The notes: generated by a model from the letters alone, not told the origin. A DNA stretch of 64,000 nt from Pseudomonas oligotrophica (GCF_021726475.1 NZ_JAKJRU010000001.1:248001-312000); one strand, 5' to 3'. Positions 1-7,941 are shown, counted from the stretch's first letter. Numbers and translations are program-made.

Positions 1-311
1 AGGCGGGCGGGCGCATCGACCTGATCGTGCACTGCCCGCACGGCCCGGATGACGGCTGCGACTGCCGCAAGCCGCTGCCCGGGTTGTTCCGCCGCATCGC
101 CGAGCACTACGGCCTGGCCGATCTGAAGGGCGTGCCGGTGGTGGGTGACAGCCACCGCGACCTGCATGCCGGCCTGGTGCTCGGCGGCGTGCCCTACCTG
201 GTACGCACCGGCAAGGGCCAGCGCACCCTGCAGGGCGTGCTGCCGCCGGGCACCCAGGTCTTCGATGACCTGGCCGCCGTCGTCGACCATCTTCTCGGAA
301 GCACCCGATGA
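1..311 (+). CDS. gmhB: D-glycero-beta-D-manno-heptose 1,7-bisphosphate 7-phosphatase, 3' end
   Basis: The 5' part lies outside the window; about 102 residues remain in the frame that starts at base 3. GmhB removes the 7-phosphate from heptose bisphosphate during ADP-heptose synthesis for the LPS core. The cysteine/histidine zinc ligands typical of the GmhB branch of HAD phosphatases are visible (CPH followed by CDCRKP), as is the late HAD acidic motif GDSHRDLHAG. The stop overlaps the acyltransferase start (ATGA), so the two are translationally coupled. In pseudomonads gmhB usually sits beside glyS, which is expected just to the left. Confidence 0.93.
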   Translation, partial: AGGRIDLIVHCPHGPDDGCDCRKPLPGLFRRIAEHYGLADLKGVPVVGDSHRDLHAGLVLGGVPYLVRTGKGQRTLQGVLPPGTQVFDDLAAVVDHLLGSTR

Positions 312-1057
312 GCGCCCTCTATCCGCTTCGCATCCTGCTGTTCTATACCCTGCTGGCGCTGAGCGCCTTCGTCTGGTGCCTGGTGAGCATGCTGGTCGCG
401 CCACTGCTGTCGTTCCGCAGCCGCTACCGCTTCGTGATCCAGACCTGGTGCCGCTGCGCCGTCTGGCTGGCCGGCAGCATCCTCGGCATCCGCTACGCGG
501 TGCGCGGCCAGGAGCACGTGCCCGAGCGCCCCTGCGTGATCCTCGCCAAGCACCAGAGCACCTGGGAGACCTTCTTCCTCTCGGCCCACTTCGAGCCGTT
601 GACCCAGGTCCTCAAGCGCGAGCTGTTGCGCGTGCCGTTCTTCGGCTGGGCGATGATGCTGCTCAAGCCCATCGCCATCGATCGCGACAACCCCAAGGCG
701 GCGCTGCGCCAGGTCGCCAAGCAGGGCCACGAACGCCTGGAGCAGGGCATCTGGGTACTGATCTTCCCGGAGGGCACCCGCGTGCCGGTCGGCCAGCCCG
801 GCAAGTTCTCCCGCGGCGGCACGGCGCTGGCGGTGAATGCCGGACTGCCGGTCCTGCCGATCGCCCACAACGCCGGGGTGTTCTGGCCCAAGGCCGGCTG
901 GGGCAAGCGGCCCGGGGTGATCGATGTGGTCATCGGCCCGCCCATGCAAGCCGAAAGCGACGGCCCGCGCGCCATCGCCGAACTCAACCAGCGCGCCGAA
1001 GACTGGATCAACGCCCAGGTAGCCGAACTCGAGGCCGCCGCCCGCCTGCGCGACTGA
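308..1057 (+). CDS. plsC: 1-acyl-sn-glycerol-3-phosphate acyltransferase (PlsC family)
   Basis: 249 residues. The enzyme acylates lysophosphatidic acid to phosphatidic acid at the inner membrane. A hydrophobic N-terminal segment (about residues 8-35) gives membrane attachment. Acyltransferase block I appears as KHQSTWE, an H-X4-E variant of the usual H-X4-D; block II is around PIAIDRD, block III is FPEGTR, and block IV is LPVLPIAHNAG. It overlaps gmhB by 4 bp. Pseudomonads carry several PlsC paralogues, so this may not be the essential copy. A 10-bp perfect palindrome follows the gene at 1064-1084. Confidence 0.92.
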   Translation: MSALYPLRILLFYTLLALSAFVWCLVSMLVAPLLSFRSRYRFVIQTWCRCAVWLAGSILGIRYAVRGQEHVPERPCVILAKHQSTWETFFLSAHFEPLTQVLKRELLRVPFFGWAMMLLKPIAIDRDNPKAALRQVAKQGHERLEQGIWVLIFPEGTRVPVGQPGKFSRGGTALAVNAGLPVLPIAHNAGVFWPKAGWGKRPGVIDVVIGPPMQAESDGPRAIAELNQRAEDWINAQVAELEAAARLRD

Positions 1058-1063
1058 CCGAAC

Positions 1064-1084
1064 GCGGCAGGCCTGGCCTGCCGC
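1064..1084. repeat. intercistronic palindrome between plsC and the cyclase
   Basis: Perfect inverted repeat with 10-bp arms (1064-1073 and 1075-1084) around a single base. There is no T-tract, so it is probably an mRNA-stability or REP-type hairpin rather than a terminator. Confidence 0.5.
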
Positions 1085-1103
1085 CGCAATGCGAGGCCAC
1101 GCC

Positions 1104-2480
1104 ATGCAGATATCCAACGAAGAACTGGTCGGCGAATGGCAGCGCCTGTGCGCGGCCTATCCGCTGGCCGCCGCTCAGGCGCTGCGCCAGCTGGCCGAAC
1201 GACAGAGCGCCGAGCTGGCGCGCTATTTCTATGCGCAGATGCTGGCCGACCCGCAATCGGCACTGTTCCTCAACCATGAGCAGGTCAAGACCCGCCTCAG
1301 CCAGTCGATGCAGCGCTGGGTCTGCAATGTGTTCCGCGCGCCGGACGCGGCCGGCTTCGTCGAGGTGGTCGAGCAGCAGCGCAAGGTCGGCGAGATCCAC
1401 GCGCGCATCGAGATCCCGGTCAGCCTGGTGCTGCGCGGCGCCCGTGCGCTGAAACAGCGCCTGCGCGAGCTGCTCGAGGAGCACGGCCTGGAAGAACCGC
1501 TGCGCCGCCAGGCCGCACGCCTGGGCGCCGATGTCATCGACCTGGCGATCGAGATCATGTGCTTCGCCTTTTCCCAGTCCCACGACCGCAATTCGCGCGC
1601 CGAGGAGGCCTACCGGCTGTTCTCCGTCTCGCAGAACGTCGGCGTCGAGAAGGAGCGCCAGCGTGCGGCGCTGCTGGACTGGGAGAACCAGCTGATGTTC
1701 GACCTGGCGGTGGGCAACACCGCCGTCGGTCTGCCCCAGCTGGCCGGCTCCGAGTTCGGCCTGTGGTTCCGCCACAAGGCCTCGCACGCCTTCCAGGGCT
1801 CACCGGAGAGCGCCAGCATCCTCGACTACATCGCCGGCATCGATCGTGCGCTGTTGCAGCTGCGCGGTGGCTGCGAGACGAGTGGGGAGGGCAGCCTGGA
1901 CCTGCTGCACCAGATCCGCGAGCAGACCCGCGCGATCAGGTTCCTGCTCGACAGCCTGTTCGAACAGGCCAGCGACCTGGAAGCCGGCAGGGACGTGCTC
2001 ACGCGCCTGCTCAATCGCAAGTTCCTGCCGGTGGTGCTGGGCAAGGAGGTGCTCTACAGCCGGCAATCAGGCAGCTGCTTCGGCGTGTTGGCGATTGACG
2101 TCGACCACTTCAAGCAGGTCAACGACCGCCATGGCCACGATGGCGGCGACCAGGTCCTGCAGCAGATCGCGACGTTGCTGGCGAGCAACTCGCGCGGCGG
2201 CGACTACGCGTTCCGCCTGGGCGGCGAGGAATTCCTCATGGTGCTGGTGGACATCGACGCGAGCAAGGCGCTGCAGATCGCCGAGAAGCTGCGCAAGCGC
2301 ATCGCCAGCGAAACCCTGCGGCTGCAGAAGGGCGGCGAACTGCGGGTCACGGTGAGTATCGGCATGGCCGTGCATGACGGCCACCCCGACTACGAGCGCC
2401 TGCTCAAGCGCGCCGACCAGGCGCTGTACCAGGCCAAGCGCGAGGGGCGCAACCGCTGCGTGGTGCACGGCGGCGACTAA
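1104..2480 (+). CDS. globin-coupled diguanylate cyclase (DosC-like)
   Basis: 458 residues from the ATG at 1104; an in-frame ATG at 1089 is possible but less likely. Residues 1-160 match the globin-coupled-sensor fold. The segment KVGEIHARIEIP holds a probable proximal heme histidine at about residue 99, as in DosC/YddV and Bpe-GReg. A middle linker (about 160-290) leads to a GGDEF domain with active motif GGEEF at residues 373-377 and an RGGD inhibitory I-site at 364-367, exactly five residues upstream. The expected function is synthesis of c-di-GMP from two GTP under control of heme-bound gas, probably oxygen, in the cytoplasm. A strong terminator follows. No phosphodiesterase partner is adjacent. 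Confidence 0.9.
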   Translation: MQISNEELVGEWQRLCAAYPLAAAQALRQLAERQSAELARYFYAQMLADPQSALFLNHEQVKTRLSQSMQRWVCNVFRAPDAAGFVEVVEQQRKVGEIHARIEIPVSLVLRGARALKQRLRELLEEHGLEEPLRRQAARLGADVIDLAIEIMCFAFSQSHDRNSRAEEAYRLFSVSQNVGVEKERQRAALLDWENQLMFDLAVGNTAVGLPQLAGSEFGLWFRHKASHAFQGSPESASILDYIAGIDRALLQLRGGCETSGEGSLDLLHQIREQTRAIRFLLDSLFEQASDLEAGRDVLTRLLNRKFLPVVLGKEVLYSRQSGSCFGVLAIDVDHFKQVNDRHGHDGGDQVLQQIATLLASNSRGGDYAFRLGGEEFLMVLVDIDASKALQIAEKLRKRIASETLRLQKGGELRVTVSIGMAVHDGHPDYERLLKRADQALYQAKREGRNRCVVHGGD

Positions 2481-2503
2481 GCCGCAACGCTGTGGATGAA
2501 CAA

Positions 2504-2536
2504 GGGAGCAGGCCGTCAGGCTGCTCCCTTTTTTTA
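2504..2536 (+). terminator. rho-independent terminator after the diguanylate cyclase
   Basis: GGGAGCAG (2504-2511) pairs with CTGCTCCC (2521-2528), followed by a run of T from 2529. It lies between convergent genes. The T-run is on the plus strand, so it serves the cyclase rather than ahpF. Confidence 0.9.
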
Positions 2537-2552
2537 TTGCGCGGCAGGCGCC

Positions 2553-4118
2553 TCAGACCACCGGTGCGCTGCTGCGGATCAGGTGGTCGAAGGCCGACAG
2601 CGAGGCCTTGGCGCCTTCGCCCACCGCGATGACGATCTGCTTGTACGGCACCGTGGTCACGTCGCCGGCGGCGAACACGCCGGGCAGGCTGGTCTGGCCC
2701 TTGGCGTCGACCACGATCTCGCCGAAGCGCGACAGCTCCAGGGTACCCTTGAGCCATTCGCTGTTGGGCAGCAGGCCGATTTGCACGAAGATGCCTTCCA
2801 GCTCGACGTCGTGCAGCGCGTCAGTGTGGCGGTCCTTGTAGACCAGCCCGGTGACCTTCTGCCCGTCGCCCTTGACCTCGGTGGTCTGCGCCATCTTCAG
2901 CACCGTGACGTTGGGCAGGCTGAACAGCTTGCGCTGCAGCACCGCGTCGGCGCGCAGGCTTTCGCCGAACTCCAGCAGGGTGACGTGGGCGACGATGCCG
3001 GCCAGGTCGATGGCCGCCTCCACACCGGAGTTTCCGCCGCCGATCACCGCCACGCGCTTGCCCTTGAACAGCGGGCCGTCGCAGTGCGGGCAGTAGGCCA
3101 CGCCACGGCCGCGGTATTCCTGCTCGCCGGGCACGTTCATCTCGCGCCAGCGCGCGCCGGTGGCGAGGATCAGGGTCTTGGCCTTGAGCTCGCCGCCGTT
3201 GTCGAAGCGCACGGTTTGCAGGCCGTCGTCGCCAGCCGGGACCAGCTGGCTGGCGCGCTGCAGGTTCATCACGTCGACCTCGTAGGCGCGCACGTGTTCT
3301 TCCAGGGCACGGGCCAGTTTCGGGCCTTCGGTTTCCTGCACCGAGATGAAGTTCTCGATGGCCATGGTGTCGAGCACCTGGCCGCCGAAGCGCTCGGCGG
3401 CGACGCCGGTGCGGATGCCCTTGCGCGCCGCGTAGATCGCCGCCGCGGCGCCAGCCGGGCCACCACCGATGACGAGCACGTCGAAGGCGCTCTTGGCCTT
3501 GAGCTTCTCGGCATCACGCGCACCGGCGCCGGTGTCGAGCTTGGCGAGGATCTCCTCGACGCCCATGCGCCCCTGGCCGAAGGGTTCGCCGTTGAGGTAG
3601 AGGCTCGGCACCGACATGATCTGCCGTGCCTCGACCTCGTCCTGGAACAGCGCGCCGTCGATGGCCACGTGGTGGATGTTGGGGTTGAGCACCGCCATCA
3701 GGTTCAGCGCCTGGACCACGTCCGGGCAGTTCTGGCAGGACAGCGAGAAGTAGGTCTCGAAGCGGTATTCGCCCTCGAGCGCCTGGATTTGCTCGATCAG
3801 CTCGGCCGACAGCTTCGACGGGTGGCCGCCAACCTGCAGCAGCGCGAGCACCAGCGAGGTGAACTCATGGCCCATGGGCAGGCCGGCGAAACGCAGGTCG
3901 ATCTCGCGGTCGTGGCGCACCAGGGCGAACGACGGGCGGCGCTCATCGTTGCCGGCGGTGTTCAGGCTGATCTTGTCGCTCAGGCCGTTGATGTCGTTCA
4001 GCAGCGCGAGCATTTCCTCGGACTTGGCGCTGTCGTCGAGCGAGGCGACGATCTCGAACGGCTGGGTGACCTTTTCCAGGTAGGCCTTCAGTTGGGTCTT
4101 GAGATTGGCATCGAGCAT
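2553..4118 (-). CDS. ahpF: alkyl hydroperoxide reductase flavoprotein subunit AhpF
   Basis: 521 residues, full length. AhpF passes electrons from NADH through FAD and two dithiol centres to the peroxiredoxin AhpC. Visible are the N-terminal thioredoxin-like domain with SCQNC (Cys128/Cys131), the FAD-binding GGGPAG motif near residue 215, the pyridine-nucleotide motif GGGNSG, and the CPHC redox pair near residue 345. I chose the ATG at 4118 (MLDANL) over the upstream 4136 ATG because it matches the family N-terminus. ahpC, the usual neighbour, is absent on both sides. An imperfect CGATAG/CTATCG inverted repeat lies at about 4196-4242, but its spacing does not fit a full OxyR site. Confidence 0.96.
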   Translation of the reverse strand: MLDANLKTQLKAYLEKVTQPFEIVASLDDSAKSEEMLALLNDINGLSDKISLNTAGNDERRPSFALVRHDREIDLRFAGLPMGHEFTSLVLALLQVGGHPSKLSAELIEQIQALEGEYRFETYFSLSCQNCPDVVQALNLMAVLNPNIHHVAIDGALFQDEVEARQIMSVPSLYLNGEPFGQGRMGVEEILAKLDTGAGARDAEKLKAKSAFDVLVIGGGPAGAAAAIYAARKGIRTGVAAERFGGQVLDTMAIENFISVQETEGPKLARALEEHVRAYEVDVMNLQRASQLVPAGDDGLQTVRFDNGGELKAKTLILATGARWREMNVPGEQEYRGRGVAYCPHCDGPLFKGKRVAVIGGGNSGVEAAIDLAGIVAHVTLLEFGESLRADAVLQRKLFSLPNVTVLKMAQTTEVKGDGQKVTGLVYKDRHTDALHDVELEGIFVQIGLLPNSEWLKGTLELSRFGEIVVDAKGQTSLPGVFAAGDVTTVPYKQIVIAVGEGAKASLSAFDHLIRSSAPVV

Positions 4119-4267
4119 GCGGTGTTCCCCTATCAAAATGTGCCTTCGGCCTGCCGGCCTGTTTCATGGGGCTAAACCTACGCCTGCTTCGCCAGCGATA
4201 GAAATTGATTGAGACACTTGGACTTATTTATCCAGGCTATCGGCAAGAAACCGACAACCCCTAACGA

Positions 4268-4303
4268 GCAACGCCCCGGCAGCTGGAGCTGCCGGGGCGT
4301 TGC
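4268..4303. repeat. strong perfect hairpin upstream of ahpF
   Basis: The arms at 4268-4284 and 4287-4303 are perfectly complementary over 17 bp with a 2-base centre. There is no T-tract on either side. It may be an old terminator of a neighbouring gene, or a structured element marking the edge of the inserted region. Confidence 0.6.
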
Positions 4304-4388
4304 ATGGACGAATCAAAGGAGCGTGTGCTGCTGTAGGCGGGCAAAGATAATCGTCCTTGTCGCACCTAAATACGGGGTTATACGCGAG

Positions 4389-4453
4389 TTCGGCCAAAGT
4401 TCTTTTCTCACTTGGCCAAAGTTGGTATGCCGAAACCTACATTCGGCCAAAGT
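4389..4453. repeat. three direct copies of TTCGGCCAAAGT
   Basis: Copies lie at 4389-4400 (TTCGGCCAAAGT), 4412-4422 (TTGGCCAAAGT) and 4442-4453 (TTCGGCCAAAGT), with ends 22 and 31 bp apart. A sequence beginning TGTCGCACC starts at 4358, about 30 bp to the left. A terminal TGT plus several short spaced repeats is how Tn7/Tn402-type transposon ends are arranged as transposase binding sites. No transposase gene or matching right end is visible, so a decayed one-ended remnant is only a hypothesis. Confidence 0.55.
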
Positions 4454-4649
4454 AAATTGCGGAGCCAGAAACGGCGCGGCTTGCAGAGCACGATGAGAGC
4501 GTTGCTCAACGCAGCAACGACGTGTCTCGGGAGAGTTTTGACAACTTGTCAATTCGTGCGGTGAGTGTACTGCGCCCGCAAATCTGCAACCTCTGAGGGT
4601 CAGCCGGTAGGAAAGGAGAACCCAGGGCAAGGCGGCTCGTCCACCTTCG

Positions 4650-4682
4650 TTAAAAGAAGAAAAGCCCGCCGAAGCGGGCTTA
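4650..4682 (-). terminator. rho-independent terminator for the Sel1-like gene
   Basis: Reading leftward, AAGCCCGC (complement of 4674-4681) pairs with GCGGGCTT (complement of 4662-4669) across a TTCG tetraloop and is followed by a T-rich tract at 4650-4661. It lies about 55 bp past the stop of the leftward gene. Confidence 0.9.
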
Positions 4683-4736
4683 CCAAGCGAGAGAAGCAGC
4701 TATCTGCATGCAGAGCAAACCGATGCGATCTAGAAG

Positions 4737-5786
4737 TCAGCGACCTTCAATGCGGCTGAAGAGCTGCTGAGCAACCCGCCGGGCCTCAAGCTCCTGCTCC
4801 GTACTGATCGATGCGAGATCGACTCCTTCATCTCCATCAACGTAAAGCGGGCCACCCTGGTCGTCGTCATACAACTGCCCAGCGTACATACCGCCGTCAT
4901 GGTAGGCCTGAAGCGTGCTCTGCCGAAGGTCGCTCCCTAGCAACTCCGATAGGTAGACCCAGACCCAATTCTGGAAGAGGTTGCTCTGATCGTATGTGTA
5001 AATCAGTGCCCGCATCGCATCGACGTCTCCGAGGGATGCCGCCTCGGCGTAGGATCTCTTAGCGGCTTCGAAGTCATTGGTCTCCTCAGCCTCGTAAGCA
5101 GAGCAGAGGGACAGCTCCAACCGAGCTTCACTGCACCCTAAGCTAGCGGCCTCACGGAGATGGAAGGCCTCACGCTCGGAGTCCGACACCTGTTGCCGGT
5201 AGGCCATCGCCCACTCCAACTCGATGCCCGTTAACTGTCGACCCTGAAGCATTTGCGAGTGCCAATATTCGGAGCCCTCCGTCTCTTCAAGCTCATCTCC
5301 TCGATATAGAAGTGCTAAGGCGAAGTGAGCCTGGGCGTGGTTGCGTTGTGCGGCAATGACAAGGCTGTCTGCCAAGAGGCCGATCCGCTCCCAGTCAATT
5401 CCAGGCTGGCTGGGATTGCCGAAGTCATCCGCTTCCCAGTCCGCGTCTGCCCACTCTTCACCGCTCAACTCCCGAACTACCGCCTCAATAGGTACAGCAC
5501 CAAGCCGCAGCTCATGAACGAGCTGTAGCAAGGCGGTGCCTGCTGTGTCTGCAACCGACGAATACCCCAACTCGGTCAGACGTTTTTGCAGCGTCGCTAA
5601 GCATTCAGGGGAGGGAGCAAGAGGTGCATCGAAGACCACCAGGACGTGATCAGTGCTCAGTGATGCCTGAGACTTGAAGCCAAAACACGCAGCCAGGAGC
5701 TCGTGTACGTGGGCGTGCCGAAAGGGATGCTGCGTGGCCGACTCAAGCTGTCGCTTGGCGTTATAGGCAAGCTCTTTAATAACCAT
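4737..5786 (-). CDS. Sel1/TPR-like repeat protein of unknown function
   Basis: 349 residues, acidic and soluble, with no signal peptide. The first 40 residues (HELLAACFGFKSQASL) resemble a short helical segment seen at the N-terminus of several uncharacterised pseudomonad proteins. The middle (about 140-290) has alanine-rich helical repeats such as HAQAHFALALLY and FEAAKRSYAEAASLGDVDAMRALI, close to Sel1 units. Such repeats usually mediate protein-protein contacts. It has its own terminator and diverges from the rightward accessory operon, separated by about 340 bp. Codon use is visibly less GC-biased than in neighbouring core genes. No specific function can be assigned. Confidence 0.75.
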   Translation of the reverse strand: MVIKELAYNAKRQLESATQHPFRHAHVHELLAACFGFKSQASLSTDHVLVVFDAPLAPSPECLATLQKRLTELGYSSVADTAGTALLQLVHELRLGAVPIEAVVRELSGEEWADADWEADDFGNPSQPGIDWERIGLLADSLVIAAQRNHAQAHFALALLYRGDELEETEGSEYWHSQMLQGRQLTGIELEWAMAYRQQVSDSEREAFHLREAASLGCSEARLELSLCSAYEAEETNDFEAAKRSYAEAASLGDVDAMRALIYTYDQSNLFQNWVWVYLSELLGSDLRQSTLQAYHDGGMYAGQLYDDDQGGPLYVDGDEGVDLASISTEQELEARRVAQQLFSRIEGR

Positions 5787-6129
5787 GAAACCGTCCTCAG
5801 TGCCCGGCCGTCTGGAGCAAGCGGCACACGTTTAAGCCCCATACGAGCGGGCTTTGGAGGTTTCAGAGAGCAAAGGAGGGGGATGTCGCGCCTTTTTTAA
5901 CTCGTGTGCAAGTTGGGCGGGCGCCTGGCCGCATTCTAGCGAGCGGCGAACCGGAAAGTCGAGCCAACTCATTGGCACCCCTCTATCGACTCTCCCAATG
6001 AACCAAAGCCGGGCACGGGTCAGTACCTAGCAGCACGGCAAAATATTCCAAAACGAACAACACATTCCATTGACAATAGAATTCAAGCGGAGCAGGCTAT
6101 GCACATTCCAATCGAAATGGAACATAGGC
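5787..6129. promoter_or_regulatory. divergent intergenic region with repeated TTCCA motifs
   Basis: It separates the leftward Sel1-like gene from the rightward accessory operon. Near the rightward genes the motif (T/C)ATTCCA occurs at 6044-6050, 6063-6069 and 6104-6110, and inverted (TGGAACA) at 6118-6124. A TTGACA hexamer lies at 6070-6075. The copies could be operator sites for a regulator of this operon, possibly the first gene product. I see no coding sequence in 5787-6040. Confidence 0.4.
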
Positions 6130-6792
6130 ATGCAGCAGTTCTTCGAGACCTTCATCCAAACAGACCGTCACCTTTCACTGGAGCAGGTGCTCCAGGAGGC
6201 CCGAGATACCTACCGAGGCCACCTAGAATCGATGATTCATCAATACAGGTCGATCCATAAGCTTTCGGAGCTCGACGAAATTTTCGACGGGGAGCAGCAA
6301 ATCGTATCCACGGCGAGAGCTTGCTACGAGTACGCAATCAACGGCTGGATTCCTCTCGCCAAAACGGAGGCCGAAGCAGACGCCCAAAGCCATGACTGGA
6401 TGGCACTAGCTGCTCTCTTACTCTCCGCTCGCTATGGCATCGAATTCTTCAGTCCCGAGGTAGACGGCAAAACCATCGGTGTTCCCGTATTTCTTGAGCA
6501 GATCTACTTCCAGGCGATCCTCCGCGCGCGGCTGGATATCGACACCCGACCAGACCTCGACGAGGAGATGCTACCTAGACCTCTGCGCTATCAAAGCACT
6601 GGCTACCTGAACCTGAATGAAGTGGCTGCGCTGGCCCAGATGCACCAGAAATCGGTTCGCAATGCCACCCAACCCACAGCAACAGATCGCCTGCACACAC
6701 GCAAAGACGGGGCACGCACGGTCGTTGATTCCCCGGAGGCCCTGCGGTGGCTTAGCGGCCGACGCAACTTCAAACCCAGTGAGCTGGTTTGA
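6130..6792 (+). CDS. hypothetical protein with possible C-terminal helix-turn-helix
   Basis: 220 residues from the ATG at 6130; an upstream in-frame TTG at 6070 would add 20 residues but overlaps the TTCCA repeats. The N-terminal two thirds are helical and match no family I know. The C-terminal part (YLNLNEVAALAQMHQKSVRNA, then an Arg-rich stretch and EALRWLSGRRNF) reads like a winged or MerR-type DNA-binding helix pair, suggesting a regulator or antitoxin. It lies 7 bp before the DUF4258-like gene, so the two are probably co-transcribed. The role is inferred only from this. Confidence 0.65.
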   Translation: MQQFFETFIQTDRHLSLEQVLQEARDTYRGHLESMIHQYRSIHKLSELDEIFDGEQQIVSTARACYEYAINGWIPLAKTEAEADAQSHDWMALAALLLSARYGIEFFSPEVDGKTIGVPVFLEQIYFQAILRARLDIDTRPDLDEEMLPRPLRYQSTGYLNLNEVAALAQMHQKSVRNATQPTATDRLHTRKDGARTVVDSPEALRWLSGRRNFKPSELV

Positions 6793-6799
6793 GGCAGCT

Positions 6800-7141
6800 A
6801 TGCACTTAACCAAGCATGCGGAAGATCGAATCAAACAACGTCATATTAGCGCAGAGCAACTCGATTGGTTGCTCTCGTACGGTACCGTCGGCCATGGCAA
6901 AGGCGTTTGCTTCTTCTATTTCGACCGGGATGGCTTTGCACATCTCTTGCGGGAAGTGGAACCAAGCCGTGAAGGGCTAGCACTGCGCAGCCGGAACATC
7001 TATGCCGTCGTTTCAGCGGACGCAGTAATCACAGTTGGGCATAGAGATGACCGCCTAAAGTCCCGCAAGGCGCAGAGACACCGTCGACAGGGCGTGGCTT
7101 CGCATCCAGCTGCCCGCCGGATCCAGCACCAGACTCATTAA
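6800..7141 (+). CDS. DUF4258-like small protein, candidate toxin or nuclease-fold protein
   Basis: 113 residues from the ATG at 6800. The N-terminus LTKHAEDRIKQRHIS and the later VVSADAVITVGHRDDR match the general pattern of DUF4258 proteins, which have a small RelE/BrnT-like appearance and are often next to small DNA-binding partners. A longer upstream in-frame extension overlaps the previous gene in another frame and is rejected. The basic tail (about residues 85-113, rich in Arg, His and Lys) could bind nucleic acid. Together with the preceding gene it resembles an antitoxin-first toxin-antitoxin pair. No activity is proven. Confidence 0.65.
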   Translation: MHLTKHAEDRIKQRHISAEQLDWLLSYGTVGHGKGVCFFYFDRDGFAHLLREVEPSREGLALRSRNIYAVVSADAVITVGHRDDRLKSRKAQRHRRQGVASHPAARRIQHQTH

Positions 7142-7155
7142 CAAGGAACGCTGAT

Positions 7156-7941
7156 ATGAGCCACTTTGAACAGTTTAGCCATCTGCTGGCTGATGCCGCT
7201 TTTACCCTGAACGGCAACCCTCTCGCGCGTGACCTCCTGCTGTCATCCGAGGGTGCACTGGAGACCTTTTATGCGCCGTTCGACCACATCAATACCCAAG
7301 CCCGGGTCACCATCTGTGGCATCACACCCGGTCTTCAGCAGGCGATGAATGCGCTGAACGAAGCGAGAAAACAGCTCGCAGCCGGGGCAAGCGTCGAGGA
7401 GGCCAAGCGCTGTGCAAAAGAAACCGCGAGCTTCTCCGGCCCAATGCGCAGCAATCTAATTGCCATGCTGGATCACATTGGGCTCAACACGCTGTTGCAC
7501 ATCGACAGCTGTGAACGGTTGTTCAGTACCCACCGGCATCTGGTGCACTACACCTCAGCCCTTCGGTACCCGGTATTCGTGAACGGCGCCAACTACAGTG
7601 GCAGCCCCTCGATGCTTAGCTGTGCGTCGCTTCGGCACCAGGTGGATAACCACCTTGCAGCAGAAGTAAAGGCGCTCGGAGAAAACTGCATCTACGTTCC
7701 GCTAGGGCCGAAGGTGGCCGAGGTGCTGTTACGTCTGCAAACACAGGGGCTGCTGAAGCCCGAGCAGATCCTTGCCGGCCTGCCTCATCCATCGGGCGCA
7801 AACGCCGAAAGAATCAGCTACTTCTTGGGCAACAAGGCTCGTGAGCAACTTTCACCAAAGACCAATGCAGCTACCCTTGATGCCGCGCGGGAAAAGCTGA
7901 CTTCACAGATCGCCTTTCTTGCCAAGCAAGGGTACCTGTAA
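7156..7941 (+). CDS. uracil-DNA glycosylase superfamily-like protein
   Basis: 261 residues with a good ribosome binding site (AAGGAA) before the ATG. Two motifs in the right order point to the UDG fold: ICGITPGLQQ near residues 52-61, corresponding to the GxxPG active-site loop, and GLPHPSGAN near residues 213-221, corresponding to the HPS/NPS loop that enters the DNA minor groove. Members of the superfamily remove uracil or modified bases, and one (Brig1) is reported to act in anti-phage defence. This protein belongs to none of the housekeeping Ung, Mug or family 4 groups that I can recognise. It follows the DUF4258-like gene by 14 bp. Confidence 0.7.
   Translation: MSHFEQFSHLLADAAFTLNGNPLARDLLLSSEGALETFYAPFDHINTQARVTICGITPGLQQAMNALNEARKQLAAGASVEEAKRCAKETASFSGPMRSNLIAMLDHIGLNTLLHIDSCERLFSTHRHLVHYTSALRYPVFVNGANYSGSPSMLSCASLRHQVDNHLAAEVKALGENCIYVPLGPKVAEVLLRLQTQGLLKPEQILAGLPHPSGANAERISYFLGNKAREQLSPKTNAATLDAAREKLTSQIAFLAKQGYL

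Larger units (their letters stand above)
4137..4649. other. non-coding flank between ahpF and the accessory genes
   Basis: No convincing gene. It holds the 17-bp-arm hairpin at 4268-4303, three TTCGGCCAAAGT-type repeats at 4389-4453, a short GTTGCT/AGCAAC hairpin at 4501-4518 and the interrupted palindrome TTGACAACTTGTCAA at 4538-4552. The ORFs crossing it have no recognisable protein features. Confidence 0.6.

Noticed and set aside
2496-4175. 559-codon plus-strand open frame opposite ahpF
   Set aside because: It is a high-GC antisense shadow of ahpF with His/Gln/Gly/Val-rich low-quality protein sequence and no recognisable domain.
4190-4245. OxyR site upstream of ahpF
   Set aside because: ATAG and CTAT elements are present, but their spacing (about 43 bp overall) does not fit the four-element 37-bp OxyR pattern.
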